A DNA stretch of 64,000 bases from Lagopus muta (lineage: Eukaryota; Chordata; Aves; Galliformes; Phasianidae): assembly GCF_023343835.1 (NCBI RefSeq), contig NC_064437.1, positions 22,481,001-22,545,000 of the forward strand, given 5' to 3'. How positions within the stretch are numbered: position 1 is the stretch's first letter; each line of letters begins with the position of its first letter. Position numbers and translations under genes: made by a program. Positions 21,388 through 33,920 of the stretch are shown piece after piece. The notes beneath the pieces were generated by a model. The model did not search any database. It was not told the origin of the DNA and saw only the letters and a program-made list of their open reading frames with translations.

Positions 21388-24300
21388 CCATTGAAGAAAC
21401 TACCCCAAATAGTTTCTTGCTGCATCATGCTGTGCTGCGTGCTTTCTGGTGGTGACCCTGACCTTTGCTGGGATGGTAGTTAAAACATTTATGTGACAGA
21501 AGACGTTTTCTGTGTATGACTTCAAAAACAAGAGGAAAGCATCTGACATCAAACAATATCATCAGTGCTGCTGACATCAGGTGAGCTAGGCAGGTTGTAC
21601 CAGTCTGCTTTTGGGATGGCAGGAGCTTGGTTCCACGGGCAATGCCATATACAGGCAAAGTGAGGGAGAGCCTGCATCTATGCTGTATCTCACACTGCCT
21701 ATTGCTGATGGTATTTTGAACATTCCCATTGAATCTGATGGTGCTGCTTTCCAGAAAATGCTCAGTGAGTGGTGCTGCCCCCAACTCATCCTCACCTACT
21801 TGGGGTGCATTGGCCTCGGTCTGTTTGCACAGCAAAGCTAAGGGCTGCTACAGGTGTAGTGCCAAATCTTTTCCTTTATGTGCTTCTGAGGACTTAATCT
21901 ATTCCTGTAACTGTAATCTTGCTGTAAAAGAGCAAGGCCAATGGAAAGTGGGGGGGGTGAGCCTGCAGCCCAAACTTGCTGCTCAAGTCAGTGAGAATTT
22001 AGCTATTGCCAAGAAATGAAATCTGATGTCGGGCATTAATGACACAAGCTCTCACCCTGGAGATCACACTTCTCTTTGCAGAGGCTTTCTTGAGAATGTT
22101 CTGTTCTTTTTCTGCTTATACGATTCCTGCTAGCAGCAGCGATAGCGAGATGCACAGAGAGCTGTAACATATGCAATAAACATCCAGGGTAGAAGATGAG
22201 GTTTTTTCCATCTTAGTTACGTTATGTGTTGCAATAGCTGTGCTGATCTTTTCCAAGTCCCTGGAGAGCAGTCGTTCTCACTGCATAGTATTTAAATCTA
22301 TGTCTGCATTTACTAAAATGCCAGTCCTTGTTTCTTCTTTTTATAGAGAAGACTTGGAGGATAGGAAAGCTAGTATAGCTAACAAAACGTCACCTTCAAA
22401 AGAAGGAATAAGGCATTAATTTATTACAACTGCCACTCTTTCTGATATGTCTGTGTGCAAGAGAAGATGTTTACTCACAGCATTAGTCTGCTTCTCATTC
22501 TGTTATTTGCATTCTGACCTTCCAGTCCTTCTTACAGCTCCAGCAGTATGCAGCGTGTGTGACTGCTGGCTTTATAGCTGCCGTTCGATGAATTGCTGGA
22601 GGCTTGCTGAGGTCAGCTTGTTGCTCCCTGACGCAGGCTCTGCATGATTTTCCAGTCGTGAAGCTGCAAACCTGTAAATCACAAGAAGTCATTTCGGGGC
22701 CTAAATTTAGCACTATTGTGGCCCAGCACTTAGACTGGAGCAATTAAATGTTTGGTCTTTGCTAAATAAAAAAATAAAATGTATCTTGTTACACATCAAT
22801 CTCATTTCACTCAACAAAATCCTCCGTCTGAGAAACACATAAACCAGACAGAGTTCTCTGAGCACTCATCATCTTCAGCTGTTAGCCACCTTATTTTACA
22901 TAAACAGTCATGGGAGTTTATAAAACTTCTAAAAATAGAGCTGAAATTTAACAAAAAGTGGATAAACCAGGACAATATGCCTTCTTGCAGCATTGCTGTT
23001 ATGTGGCCTTATACATCTGTCACAGAGAATAACAATTTGAATTCAGGCTTTGAGGAGCAGATTCTGATTCCTCCTCCACCTGCTGAGGTTGAGAAATCTT
23101 GGCTTTCAAATGTGAGATGGTCAATGACAGGAGCTGGGTGCTGCCATGCTGGTGGGAGATTTGCTTCATCCCTCTGGAAGCAGCAGCTGAGCAGAGCCTG
23201 CTGAAACCGCCTGCCTTGCAAAGGACAGGACATTCTCATATCCCTTACCTCTTCTGTCAATACTGAAAACAAACAGCTTAGCAAGAAGCAGTGTATTTTT
23301 AACAATGAAATTTTTTTTGCAGGCACTGAGTTACACCGTCTGGGCTGCAGAGATGCGATTAATCTTGTTTGCTGTTAACCAGGTGATCCAAAACAGTGTC
23401 TCTGTGTTTTGTTGATATTGCAGTCTATTTGTTCTCCCCCAACCCCCCCCCATCCCGTCAAAGGCTGTATTTGTTAACTGTGTGTGCAGAGAGATGATGA
23501 ACAAGCAAATATGTTTGTTAAATCTGGATGTGGACATTGTCATGTTATTTGTGAGGAACACAGTCAGTGCACGGTCCTTTTGATGATTATTTAAGTTAAT
23601 GAAACTCTCTTTAAGTGCCTAAATGGCATTAGTCAGACAGTGAGCTAGAAAGTCCCCGTGACTTATAAATCAATCCGTTCCTCCTCTACTACAGGTGAAC
23701 GCAGTCAGGAGCACAACAGTGAGCAAGCTGAAGATTAGGGAGGAATATGAAGGAAAATTTGGAAGGTTTGAGTTTTTGAAAACAAATATTTCATCTGGAC
23801 TGGAGAGCATCTGAGTGAGGACCTGAAGGAAGGATTCCTGCCCAGCATAAGTGGTGCCACATTTATCCAGTAGCATCCTGACCTATTCCCATAGAGAAGG
23901 CAATGAGACAAATCAGTGGAAGATGTATAGAGGGATATTTGCCAGCTTCCAACAACCCTCCTGATTGGTTCAGGAGCACAGTGAAGAGGTGAGAGCATAG
24001 CAAAGAGGTGAGGCTGTGGCTGGGCCTGGACAGGGAGTGCAGAGTGCCTCAGCCTGGGAAAGAGTCACAGGTGAGTAGCTTGGCACATTAGTCACTCACT
24101 TAATGCTAAGCATTGCAAAACAGTGCTTTAATCCTGCAGCTGAAGTGCAGTAGTTGGAAGCAGGTGCATTGTTCTCCTGGAACACTTTTCTCATCAGTTA
24201 TTTGTTCAGCACTCAGACAGGTCTTCAGAAGAAAGCGGCTCAGAGCTGACTCCAGGTGAGTCATCCTGTGTGGAAATTAAGGATCCAAACTTTTAAATTG

Positions 24301-27300
24301 TGTCAAGTCATTTCTTGCATTTAAAGGTAAATTAAGCAGGTAAAGCTCCCCAGAAATCAGTGAAGCAGTGCTCTGCTGTTGCTCCAGCATTAGACCTCCT
24401 CAGTTCATCACTGCCATAGCAGTCACATGTGACGGGTAACTGTGCACTAAGCCACACAAACTCTGTGTTGTTTATGGTGTTGGCAAACAGCAACACAGGA
24501 CTGCACACTTCAATAGGTTGTGCTCAGAAGCCTAAAAGGCTGCACGTAATTTGACTGTGTTTTGACAAGCTGTATTAACATTGGTGGTGCTTGGCTCAGG
24601 TAGGAGCTCCCCAAAGACTGAATGCAGTGTCACTGACAAATGAGAGCAAGAAACCTGAATTAAGGTTAAGCTTAGGACCCCCCACTTGCACAGAAGGGGT
24701 CTAAAGGTTTCCCATGACTATCTATGGATGCTTTTTTTGATCTCTTGGTGCAAACTGGCTGATCAGCGTCCCCTTCCTGGCTTAGCTGTGTTAGCTGTGA
24801 TTTCACCTCATCCTTTGACCTTTCCCACTACCAGAATCTTTTAAAAGTGAAATTGTGTAGCAGCTTCTTAATCCATACTTAGTAATAGGCTTCTTCTCTA
24901 CATTCTGTGGTATGTGTTCCTCTCAGGTGTGGTGTTCTACAGTTCAGGTTCTGAAATAGTAAGCTTATTGTATAGTTAACATAAAACTGGTGCTTAGTTG
25001 CTGCAGATTTCTTATTTTTTAATTATAAATCAAGTTGTTTATTTAATCTCTTTGCTTCAAGTAAGTTTGGCTTTTTGGTAGCTCTCCAACCCAAACTGTT
25101 ATTTGAAGACTGAGACAACATTCCTGGCAAGACTGGAACTTAGAAAGAAGTAAGGGGCCAAGATGGCTCAACTCTTTGGGATATATTCAAACACAGCAGG
25201 TGAATTACAAGAAGAAATTAACAAAAACTACACTGAGGAAATCACTCCCTGCCATGTTCTATACCAACATCCAATGCACAACTAATACCAACTGTATCAA
25301 CTGTCATCCATTTCCTTTGGGTACTGAATGAATAAGTACAATGTCCTCCGTTTATTATGGAATTATTATAGAATTATTATTCTCTTGCTGTATAAATCAT
25401 ACAGCACATTTAGTGCAGACAAGTAGAGATGCTGTAATCTGCATACAGTAAGCAGCTATGAGAGATTAATTTCACATGTGTGGACAAGCCTCTGAGGAGT
25501 GCAGTGCACTCACTGCAGGAGTAAAAGTAGCTGTTAGTTCTAACAAGGGATTCAGTTTAAAACAATCATGCATGTCTAGAAGCCAAGCAAGGAGAGCAAT
25601 TGTGCAGATTACTTACTAATTACTAACAAATGTGCAAGCACTTAAAGTTATAAAAGAAAGCATAGCCATTGGAAGCTGCCAAGACTTTCAGCATCATTCA
25701 TTTAAGGGCCAATTCTGACATACCCAGTTCAAACAACTGCTGTTTTGTCATTCTTTCCATCACTCACTCAAAAGCAGCTCTGGGTTTATACAAGGCACTG
25801 TGTTTACTGTGATAGGGAAGATCAGGCAACAAAACATCACAGAAGATGCTTGAGTTTGAAACCTCACATTTCTGCAGCTACTCCAAAGTTGGAGCAATGC
25901 TGGTGCTCAGTGGAGAAGACCCTCAGCATCGGTGCTGGCTGTTCATTGCCTGGCTGATGTCCATCTTTGCTGGACTGAATTTGTGGAATTATGTGCCTTA
26001 CGATTAACTTCAGCTGCATGGGCCATGTGAGCAGTGTAAATGAGAGTATTACCTTGATGCACACACAAAAAATGACATCTCTACTCTTGGAACTGAAAGA
26101 GAAAGTCAGATTGTGTGTGCATGTGAGGGGAGTAGCAAATGGGACAAGGATGAATGCCATCTCCTTGGTTCATAATGTGGTGCGTGCTTGGAGAAACCAG
26201 TGAGGGACATCTGCAATGCACTTTCCTGAGCAGGGAAAAGAGAGGTGCTTTTGTCTGCTGGCTTAACTGTGTGCACAGAATGTATCTGTATTGTATCTTA
26301 TCTATTTCAGAGAGCAGATAGAAACAGAGAATAATATATCTTGGTAGCCTGTTTCTTCTGAGCTGTAGCTGCTGCATTTCTGGAAGTATTGCACAGCTGT
26401 ACTGTATCCATCATACAGCCTTACTGCTTTGAATAAGTTCCTACTGAATCTCCTGTCTGCCTCATATCATTTTATTTGCATTTATTAAAACTAGGGAATG
26501 TGGAACTGAAATAAAAAGGTTGTTTTGTTAGAGCCCATAACAACTAAGCTACCTTTGTTTTCTTTGTGCATTTGCATTACTAGCCCCAGCTCTGTCTTCT
26601 GATAGGCCTTTTTTTATAACAGTAGTGACTGGGAAATCCACCAGCTTATTTCACTAAATCCCCATTTTTTTCTTCCTTGTGGACACAGCACTATTTTGGA
26701 AACTGGAAAAAAAAAAAAAAAAACAGAACATGGAGATCTAACAGCAGACCTCTATTTCCCTGTGCATCCACAATATCCTGCTGTACCTTGCAGAATCTGA
26801 TGACAGACTCGCGCGGCCAGAGATCAGAACTTGTCTGCTCAACCCCTAAATCACAGTCTATGGCCCATCAGCAGAAAAATATGTTGGACTTTGTTCAAGT
26901 TCTACTATTGCTTCTGGCTTTAACCTCTCTCTATATTTATATTTGAACATGTTGGACTACTCAAGTGCTAATCATCAGTTCTCCCATTTTGTGGACTGTG
27001 TCATTTCTGTTTGTGTTTCAGTATCATTTATTTATGGAAAAGTGCTATATCACATTGATGTGGCAGAACTGTAAGAATCAGATCTATTAACACTGTTAAC
27101 AGGTTGCAAGCTGTTAGGTTGCCTGGTGTAGTCCTTGTCCTGTTTATTTTGTATGTATCGTATTTCTTGGGATGTATACAATTTACCTTCATAGGGGACA
27201 GTGATTAACTTTTGCTTAATAGCTAGAATCATAATTCTGGGTTGCTGCTGAAGAAAAGTGATCAAGTTGTATGGTCTGAACACTGCAGAAGAACACCTGT

Positions 27301-28113
27301 GTGAGATGGAGACAATGCATGTGCAGAGCATGTGATGAGGTTTTTAGATCGGTTTAGTTAGGACTGCATGATGTTTAAGTCAGACATACGGATACTTAAT
27401 TCTGCATTGTCTTTTGCATGACCAAGCTCTTATATCTTAGTGGAGTAGCAGTGATCCTCTGCCCCTTGTCTCCCATTTTCTTGCCATTAATTAACAGTTC
27501 ACATCATCAGGGACGTCTCTTTCTGAAGATACATGTAGCCTTTGAGTATTTTTCCAGCCATCACTGTACTTATTACACATTTAGCTGTCTGCTAGATACA
27601 GTTTCTGCTTTGGAATAGCAACAGTATTTTTTTAACAAATTTTCTGAAAGCAGGCTCAGATGCAGGTAAAATTATCTATAGTTACAACAAAGTGCAGTTT
27701 GGACTGGAATATTCTTGGTATGATAACAGCATTTTATGCTTTTAGGAGCTTATAATAATTATAGAGAGAGAGCTGTGACCGCTCTTTTCTGTGAAACCAT
27801 TTTCAGGTGAGAGCCTCTCTGGAGACAGAAATCCATTTGTGCTGTTTACTGTGCTGCAGTCACCCTCTGCTCAGCCATCACATGGTTGGTTTCCTAGATA
27901 AATCAAGCTGCTTTTCCACTGTTCCTTATCTACCATAATAGCTTCTTCCATGGCCTTACAAGACCTCCTCCATTTTCTAGGCACACACTTTGTGAAATTC
28001 CAAAGCATTTCCATCCTCATGTTTTCTTTATCCTTTTATTTTTTCCTACCTACATTGTCAGTAACTAAAAGTGGTTGCCCTTGAAAAATATTGCAAGTAC
28101 CTGAGATATTAGG

Positions 28114-28140
28114 AATAAATAAATAAATAAATAAATAAAA
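28114..28140 (+). repeat. (AATA)n microsatellite
   Basis: About six AAAT units end in an A run. Confidence 0.95.
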
Positions 28141-30220
28141 TCCACACACAGCACTACTAAGCAATTCCTGCTTGCTGCTTAATTGTAATTCTTTTGGGAA
28201 TGTCACATTCAGAGAATATAGGGAAGATAAGTCTTCTTTCTTGTTTTGTTTCCTGGGCAGATGGCACCTGGTGTTCACTCCTGTTGGCTGGCATACTGTT
28301 ATTGATGGACAATAGATCTATAAACTTACTAATGAGCTGGAGTGAGGAGAAAGTGCAAAGAAGGGAGATTACAGTGATTAAAGGAATAAAACATTTGCAT
28401 TGCAAAAAGAGAATGGCTAGGACTCTTGAATCCCCTGAAGAGAAGAAGGCAGAGAGATGGTGTGTTCAGGCTTCACAAAATCAGATGGAAGTGAAGTGAA
28501 AATTAGACTGGAAACCAGTCTTCAGCCAGCAGGTAGCAGATTTCTAAAGCTTGCTTCAACAGAAAACTGCAGAGATGGGGAAGTCACCAAAAAGGTTCAG
28601 AAGGGGATTTGGTAATTTCATGGGCATTGGGTCCACACGGAGGTGCAGAAAAGGACAAAGACCCTCCAACATGCCAACTACAATTGTGAATGCTGAAGGA
28701 CTGTGAGAGGAACAGGGCAAAAAACAGTTTGATTTCTTAACTTTCCCTACCTATCTTCTTTTGGGCACATACAGCTGGGCTACATAGGCATTACTCTGAG
28801 CCTCTGTGGCATTTGATGTGTCTTTATAAGATTTAGTTATAGCTCAGACCGCAACACAATTAGGACTTAAAGCATTTACCACTGAAAAGCCTACGATTAA
28901 GGACCTTGTATACGCACGAGATTTTGCAAGGCTCAGGCCTTATACTTTATTTGGTTAAATAATACCATGAACATTTACATGGCTGTATAAATGTTTCCAG
29001 TTAGGGCTGTCAGCTGAGCCAAACTAGAGATTTGAAGTGCCAAGGACTTAGTACATCTCCTTCTAATTTTACCCTGGCTCAAATTGTGTTTAGAAGATGA
29101 GGTACAGATAAAAATCAGATAAGCAGAATTATTTAGTGTTCTGTCACTCGTAAAATGTTTATCAGTTAAAAATAAAAGGTGAGAAAAACGTGATAATCTT
29201 TTACAAGAAACAAAGCCATATCTAAAGGCTGGATTAGGAGGCTGTGTTTTAAGTGACAGGAGATGGTTGCAAACAGTCTACATTGGATGTTGACAGAGAT
29301 CTCGTGATGTGTGGCTTGTGCATGCTTCACAAAGAGATGCTACCTGCAGAACAAGAGTCACGCGTTGTCTTAGCAGTAGCTAATTACCTGGAAGATGGGA
29401 ATAAAAACATGAATGACTAAACTGAGTGCTGGAGCTGTTTGGAGAGGTTCCAGCTGACTGCTTTTCTGTTAGAAAATGCTGATTCTCCCAAATGAAAACA
29501 CTTTGCTGGAATATGTAGTATCAATGAGGTCATCACTTGTGCTCCTTCCTGGCTGTTCTTCCAATGTGACAGGCTCCTTGGTGGTCTGCCAGGTGGATGG
29601 CATAGAGTTGAGCCCTTTGTTGCTTCCTCTGCTGGATTTGCAGGGCCTCCTGGATGTGTGGCCACCCAGCTCACGGAGCTCTCCTACATGGGGGCACATA
29701 AACCCTGACCATATTCTTTTCAGATGACAGAGGACCATCTTTTCCCGTGGTCTGAAAAACTGTGTAATGGAATGCAGTAAGCTTCTTCCTTAATTTGTTT
29801 ACAAAATGGGTCTTGTGACACAAAGGATGCTGAGATATTTTCACATGCACCAAAAGTTATTAGTGGGTTTCATAGGTGGTCATGTGCATCAGAACTAACG
29901 ATGAATGTTATTTTTGGGGAAGAAGAAAAACAACGGGGAAGAGAGACAGAAACAGAAAAGTGAAAAAAGTCTTCATAACAACCAGAGATGAGGTGAGATG
30001 TTTCTTTTAAGAGTCTCAGGATTATGCTTTCCTAGTGGTTTTTCATATGTCTGGATGATTTTCTATTAGCCTGGTGGTTCATTAACCAGGAATTCTGCAT
30101 GAGCTATTTTAGTGGCTTTGCAACCATGAATGTAGAAAGGGAATGCCAAAGCAGGAACAAACAGTGGGGCAATTCTCTCCTTCAGAAAACACTTCTTTAT
30201 TTCAGTTATAATGCGTGTAT

Positions 30221-30223
<3 letters not shown>

Positions 30224-30256
<33 letters not shown>
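30224..30256 (+). repeat. Poly(T) tract, 33 bases
   Basis: An uninterrupted T run with no recognised retroelement at either side. It creates a phenylalanine run in a plus-strand frame that is not a gene. Confidence 0.95.
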
Positions 30257-33200
30257 CTTTGAGGTGAACAGTTTCTCCATCAGACAGATTTATTTGGTGC
30301 CTGGTAATTTAGATTTGTGTCTAATGGATGTCAAGACTTTGCAACACGCAAGGAAGTAAAAATGTTGAGCTCAGCAAGCCATATTCCAGTCAGAAATGTC
30401 AGCTGGAAGCTGAAAAGAGGTATATCACCTCAAGGAGAAACAGAGAAAACACTTAGGATTGTTTATCAAAGCATAAGGGCAAACTGACTGCAATGCTGGG
30501 AAATCTGTATTCATCTTTGTCTTTTCTATATGAAAACTATTGTACTAATAAGGAAGGAAGATGGGAATGAGAAAAATAGGGCTATTGCTAGACAATTAAT
30601 TCTTGCCAAAGAGACAAATATGTTTACAGAACAATGTTTATGCTATGAGAAGGAACAACCATTAGTGACTCTAAACATTAGCCATTCAGTCTCTATAACT
30701 CCCAGATGTTCCTGCTGGCAGTGGCCCACTGTTCTTCAGCTCTACCACTTGTGCATCCTTAAAAGGGATGTGGGGTGATGTGTCTTCACTTTGGAGCTAA
30801 ACAGAGCAAATGGTAATTTGCTTCTGTAGGACATGGTCTTGCTATTGTTCTTCCATGTGCTCTGCATGTGCAGAGTCTAGCCCTCCTATGGCTTCTGGGT
30901 AACTGAAGGAAACAAAGCCACTTTTTGTTTCTTTCAGGCCAAAATCCAGTCCGTAACAGAAGATGAAGCTATAAAGGTGGTATTTATTTTTACTCACAAC
31001 ATACATATCTTACAGACCAAATGACCCCTCTTCATGATTACTGATGACATAAGAATGGAGCCAATTTTTATAATTGGCTGTTGTTGTCAAGAGAAGAACA
31101 GTGTTGGGCTGAAAGGCTGGAGATGGTCCCAAGGCACAGTATTTAATCTGCATCTGGAATGTTGCCTTTTCTTGTTTTACTTGGGACTCCCTAATTGTTT
31201 TGTTTTGTTCTTTAAAAAACTTTAACGCAGCTAGATGAAACAAGATGTTTAAAACAACTTCCTTTTCTTGTGAAATGCGTCCATCGAATCCTGAACTTAC
31301 AGGCACTAGAAAAACAAGTAATTCCTTCCTTTTACAAGTGGAAAGCGCAAGTCTTCTCTTATTTCTGACTGGCGGATTTCACCAAGGATGCATACAACAA
31401 AACATACAATGTTTTTCTGATGTTGCACTTGCAAAATACATTCAGCACACTCTAGAGTACTTGCAAGATAGCCAAGGTTTTAATCTTTAAACAAAAATAT
31501 GTCTGTTCTTTCCAGATTATTTGTGCCTTTTTTTTTTTTTTTACTTTGTTTAAGATAACAAATTTGTTCCCAAGAATAAAGCAGCACATGAGAAACGTGG
31601 CAGGAATCTTGGTGCAGTGCTACACAGACGTTCAGTGAAAGGCGGTCAGCATGGAGCTGAAATTAAGATTAGGACTCAGAAAAGGAAAGCTGATAGTAAT
31701 TTTTAAGTGAATCACTGCTGGCCAGCAAAATTGCAACAGTAGAATGTGTTAATGAGGATTTATGCTGAATTGTAGTTGGTAGATAGGGCTGGGGTTAATA
31801 CTAGGTTCTGTAAATATTTTTGCTGGTCTTCGCATGGATCGAAAGCTAGAATAGCAGGGTCCAATAAATTACAAATGTTTTTCAATGAGTATTATATGTG
31901 CTGTCCATATGGCCTGAATATGGCAGTCAGGATGGAGCATACATTTCAAAATGCGTGTTACTGAACACCTCATCTTGCATTTGTGGTCACAGTGAGGTCT
32001 GCTGTCATCAACTCTCAATGATGGAGGCTTAGTTTTAGTACTGGTATGTATTACTATCCACAGGGCTCTGCAAGTTTAGGCTGGAGTCGTTTGTTAAAAA
32101 TATAAACAATCCATTTCTTCAGCGACATTTCCAGTTCTCAAGTTCTCACATTCCTTAGGTCCCTGGGAAGGGACAGGAGAGGCACAAGCTCCAAGAAGCT
32201 TACATCTTACATCTTTAGAAGGTACTGTGGAGAATGCGTTTGTATTATTTTGCTTACATGTGTGCCAAAATCAAAAGAGAGAGAAGCATTTTCAGTACAG
32301 GAAGATCTTAAAATACTCCAATCTCATTTTGAAAAAGTGGAAAATGAACTTCAAAAAATGGTATTTCAAGGCTTTGAAGTCTTCTTCTAGTACATGATCC
32401 TGTCTCTTGCAGTGCAATACCCAAAGAAACAACTGTCTCATGACCATAATAGAAAAGTAGCTGCCAGAGCAGCTTTTCTAGCAAAGTTTCTTCTTGCAAG
32501 TTTGCTTGGAGTGCTGAACTACCTTCTTTTTCTCCAAATATATTCTAAGAATGAACTGCAAGGTATTCATTCTCTAACCTTGCAATGGAGGTGCTGATGT
32601 CTCTCCAAGTTCTCTCTACCAATAAGAGAATTTTTGAAACAGGATAAGATCAACTCCACATCTGGATTTTTTTTTTTTTTTTACTAGAGATAAATTGTTA
32701 AAAGAGCAACTTGAAACCAGGCCAAAAGAATATGCTCAGTGCTGTAGGCTTTTTGCTTACTAATTTCAAAGAGAAAAGAGGTACCTCAGAACGTAAATCA
32801 TCACACCTATTATTTGCTATGTTTATTTGTAAGCATGTAAATATATCTGTATCACTTTGTTTCTTTTGATCATATATTTGGGCCTGGCTTTGGTAGCATG
32901 GATGTTAGAGTTTTTGTTTGCTTTACTGTAAATGGATGCCATGAGGTAACTGAAAATTCAAAAACTCATTATTACTATCATGTGCTGTTTTTCTTCTCTG
33001 TGTGTAGGATGCTAACAACAAAACTTATCTATAGCGTAGCTTTCCCACATAGAATTAGAAGTATTAGTGCTCAGGTTTCTTAACGAGTCTAGAAGGAGCT
33101 TTTCCTAACATCAGCTTTAGCCACTCTTGAGAACAGGGCTCCCACGTGTCAAAAGTTGATGTCTGTTGTCTTCTTTCTATTTCTTTCATGACAGAACTTT

Positions 33201-33542
33201 AGGAGACATTCAGCAGCCTGAATCTCATCTCCTTCTCAGGACTAGATGGAAGAGAGTTTATAAAAAGTCTTCTTCAGAGCGGTATGATGTAAATAACAGC
33301 TCTCTTATACTGGAATAACTTTGAAAACCAAATGCAATGTTTCTTCTCCAGACAGCTATTTGAGATGGTAACTTAATTTATTTTTGCACAAAATGATCAC
33401 ATTCACCAGATAAACTAGATGATTCCACTTAAGATCTGTACAACTTATCCGTAAGCAAGAATAGTGAAAGAAGAATTATTAGAAGGAAGTGACTTGTTTT
33501 TTTCCTCATAGCTCTAGGTTCAAAGTCAGAGAAGTATTCACA

Positions 33543-33543
<1 letters not shown>

Positions 33544-33573
<30 letters not shown>

Positions 33574-33581
33574 AAAAAAAA
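33544..33581 (+). repeat. (CA)n microsatellite plus A run
   Basis: Twelve or thirteen CA units are followed by about 13 A bases. Confidence 0.95.
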
Positions 33582-33694
33582 CCTCACAAAAAAAACAACA
33601 TGAAAAGCTTCTTGGATATGAACTGGCAGTTTTGATGAAAAGAAATACTAAGTTCTGTGCGAGAGCTCAGAAATTCAAATGCATAAGTCATATT

Positions 33695-33920
33695 CAAGGA
33701 ACGCTGGAAGTTCCGTATGAGCATGAGAACCAACTTCTTTACTTTGAAAGTGATGGAGCCCTGGAATAGGCTGCCCATGGAGGAGGTGGCGTCTCCTTCT
33801 CTGGGGATGCTCAAAGCTCACTTGAACGCATTCCTGTGTGACCTGCTGGAGGGAACCTGCTTTAGCAGAGGGGCTAGGCTAGGTCAACTCTAGAGGTCCC
33901 CCCAGACCCTACAATTCTTC
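33695..33920 (+). mobile_element. CR1 LINE 3' end, diverged
   Basis: The sequence holds GAGCATGAGAACCAACTTC, GAATAGGCTGCCCATGGAG, TGACCTGCTGGAGGGAACC and AACTCTAGAGGTCCCC in the CR1 order. It ends near CCTACAATTCTTC, the decayed terminal repeat. Boundaries are approximate. Confidence 0.85.

Larger units (their letters stand above)
21388..33543. other. Intergenic interval between RGS2 and RGS13, part 1
   Basis: No coding exon is recognised. It becomes markedly AT-rich from about 24.8 kb. Contents are a (AATA)n repeat at 28114, a T33 tract at 30224, octamer motifs ATTTGCAT at 22505, 26474, 26570 and 28393, and scattered open frames up to 141 codons (22779-23204) with no domain or splice context. 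No RGS-box sequence was found here. Confidence 0.55.

Noticed and set aside
22779-23204. 141-codon plus-strand frame
   Set aside because: No domain, no splice context, and frames of this size are expected by chance in 64 kb.
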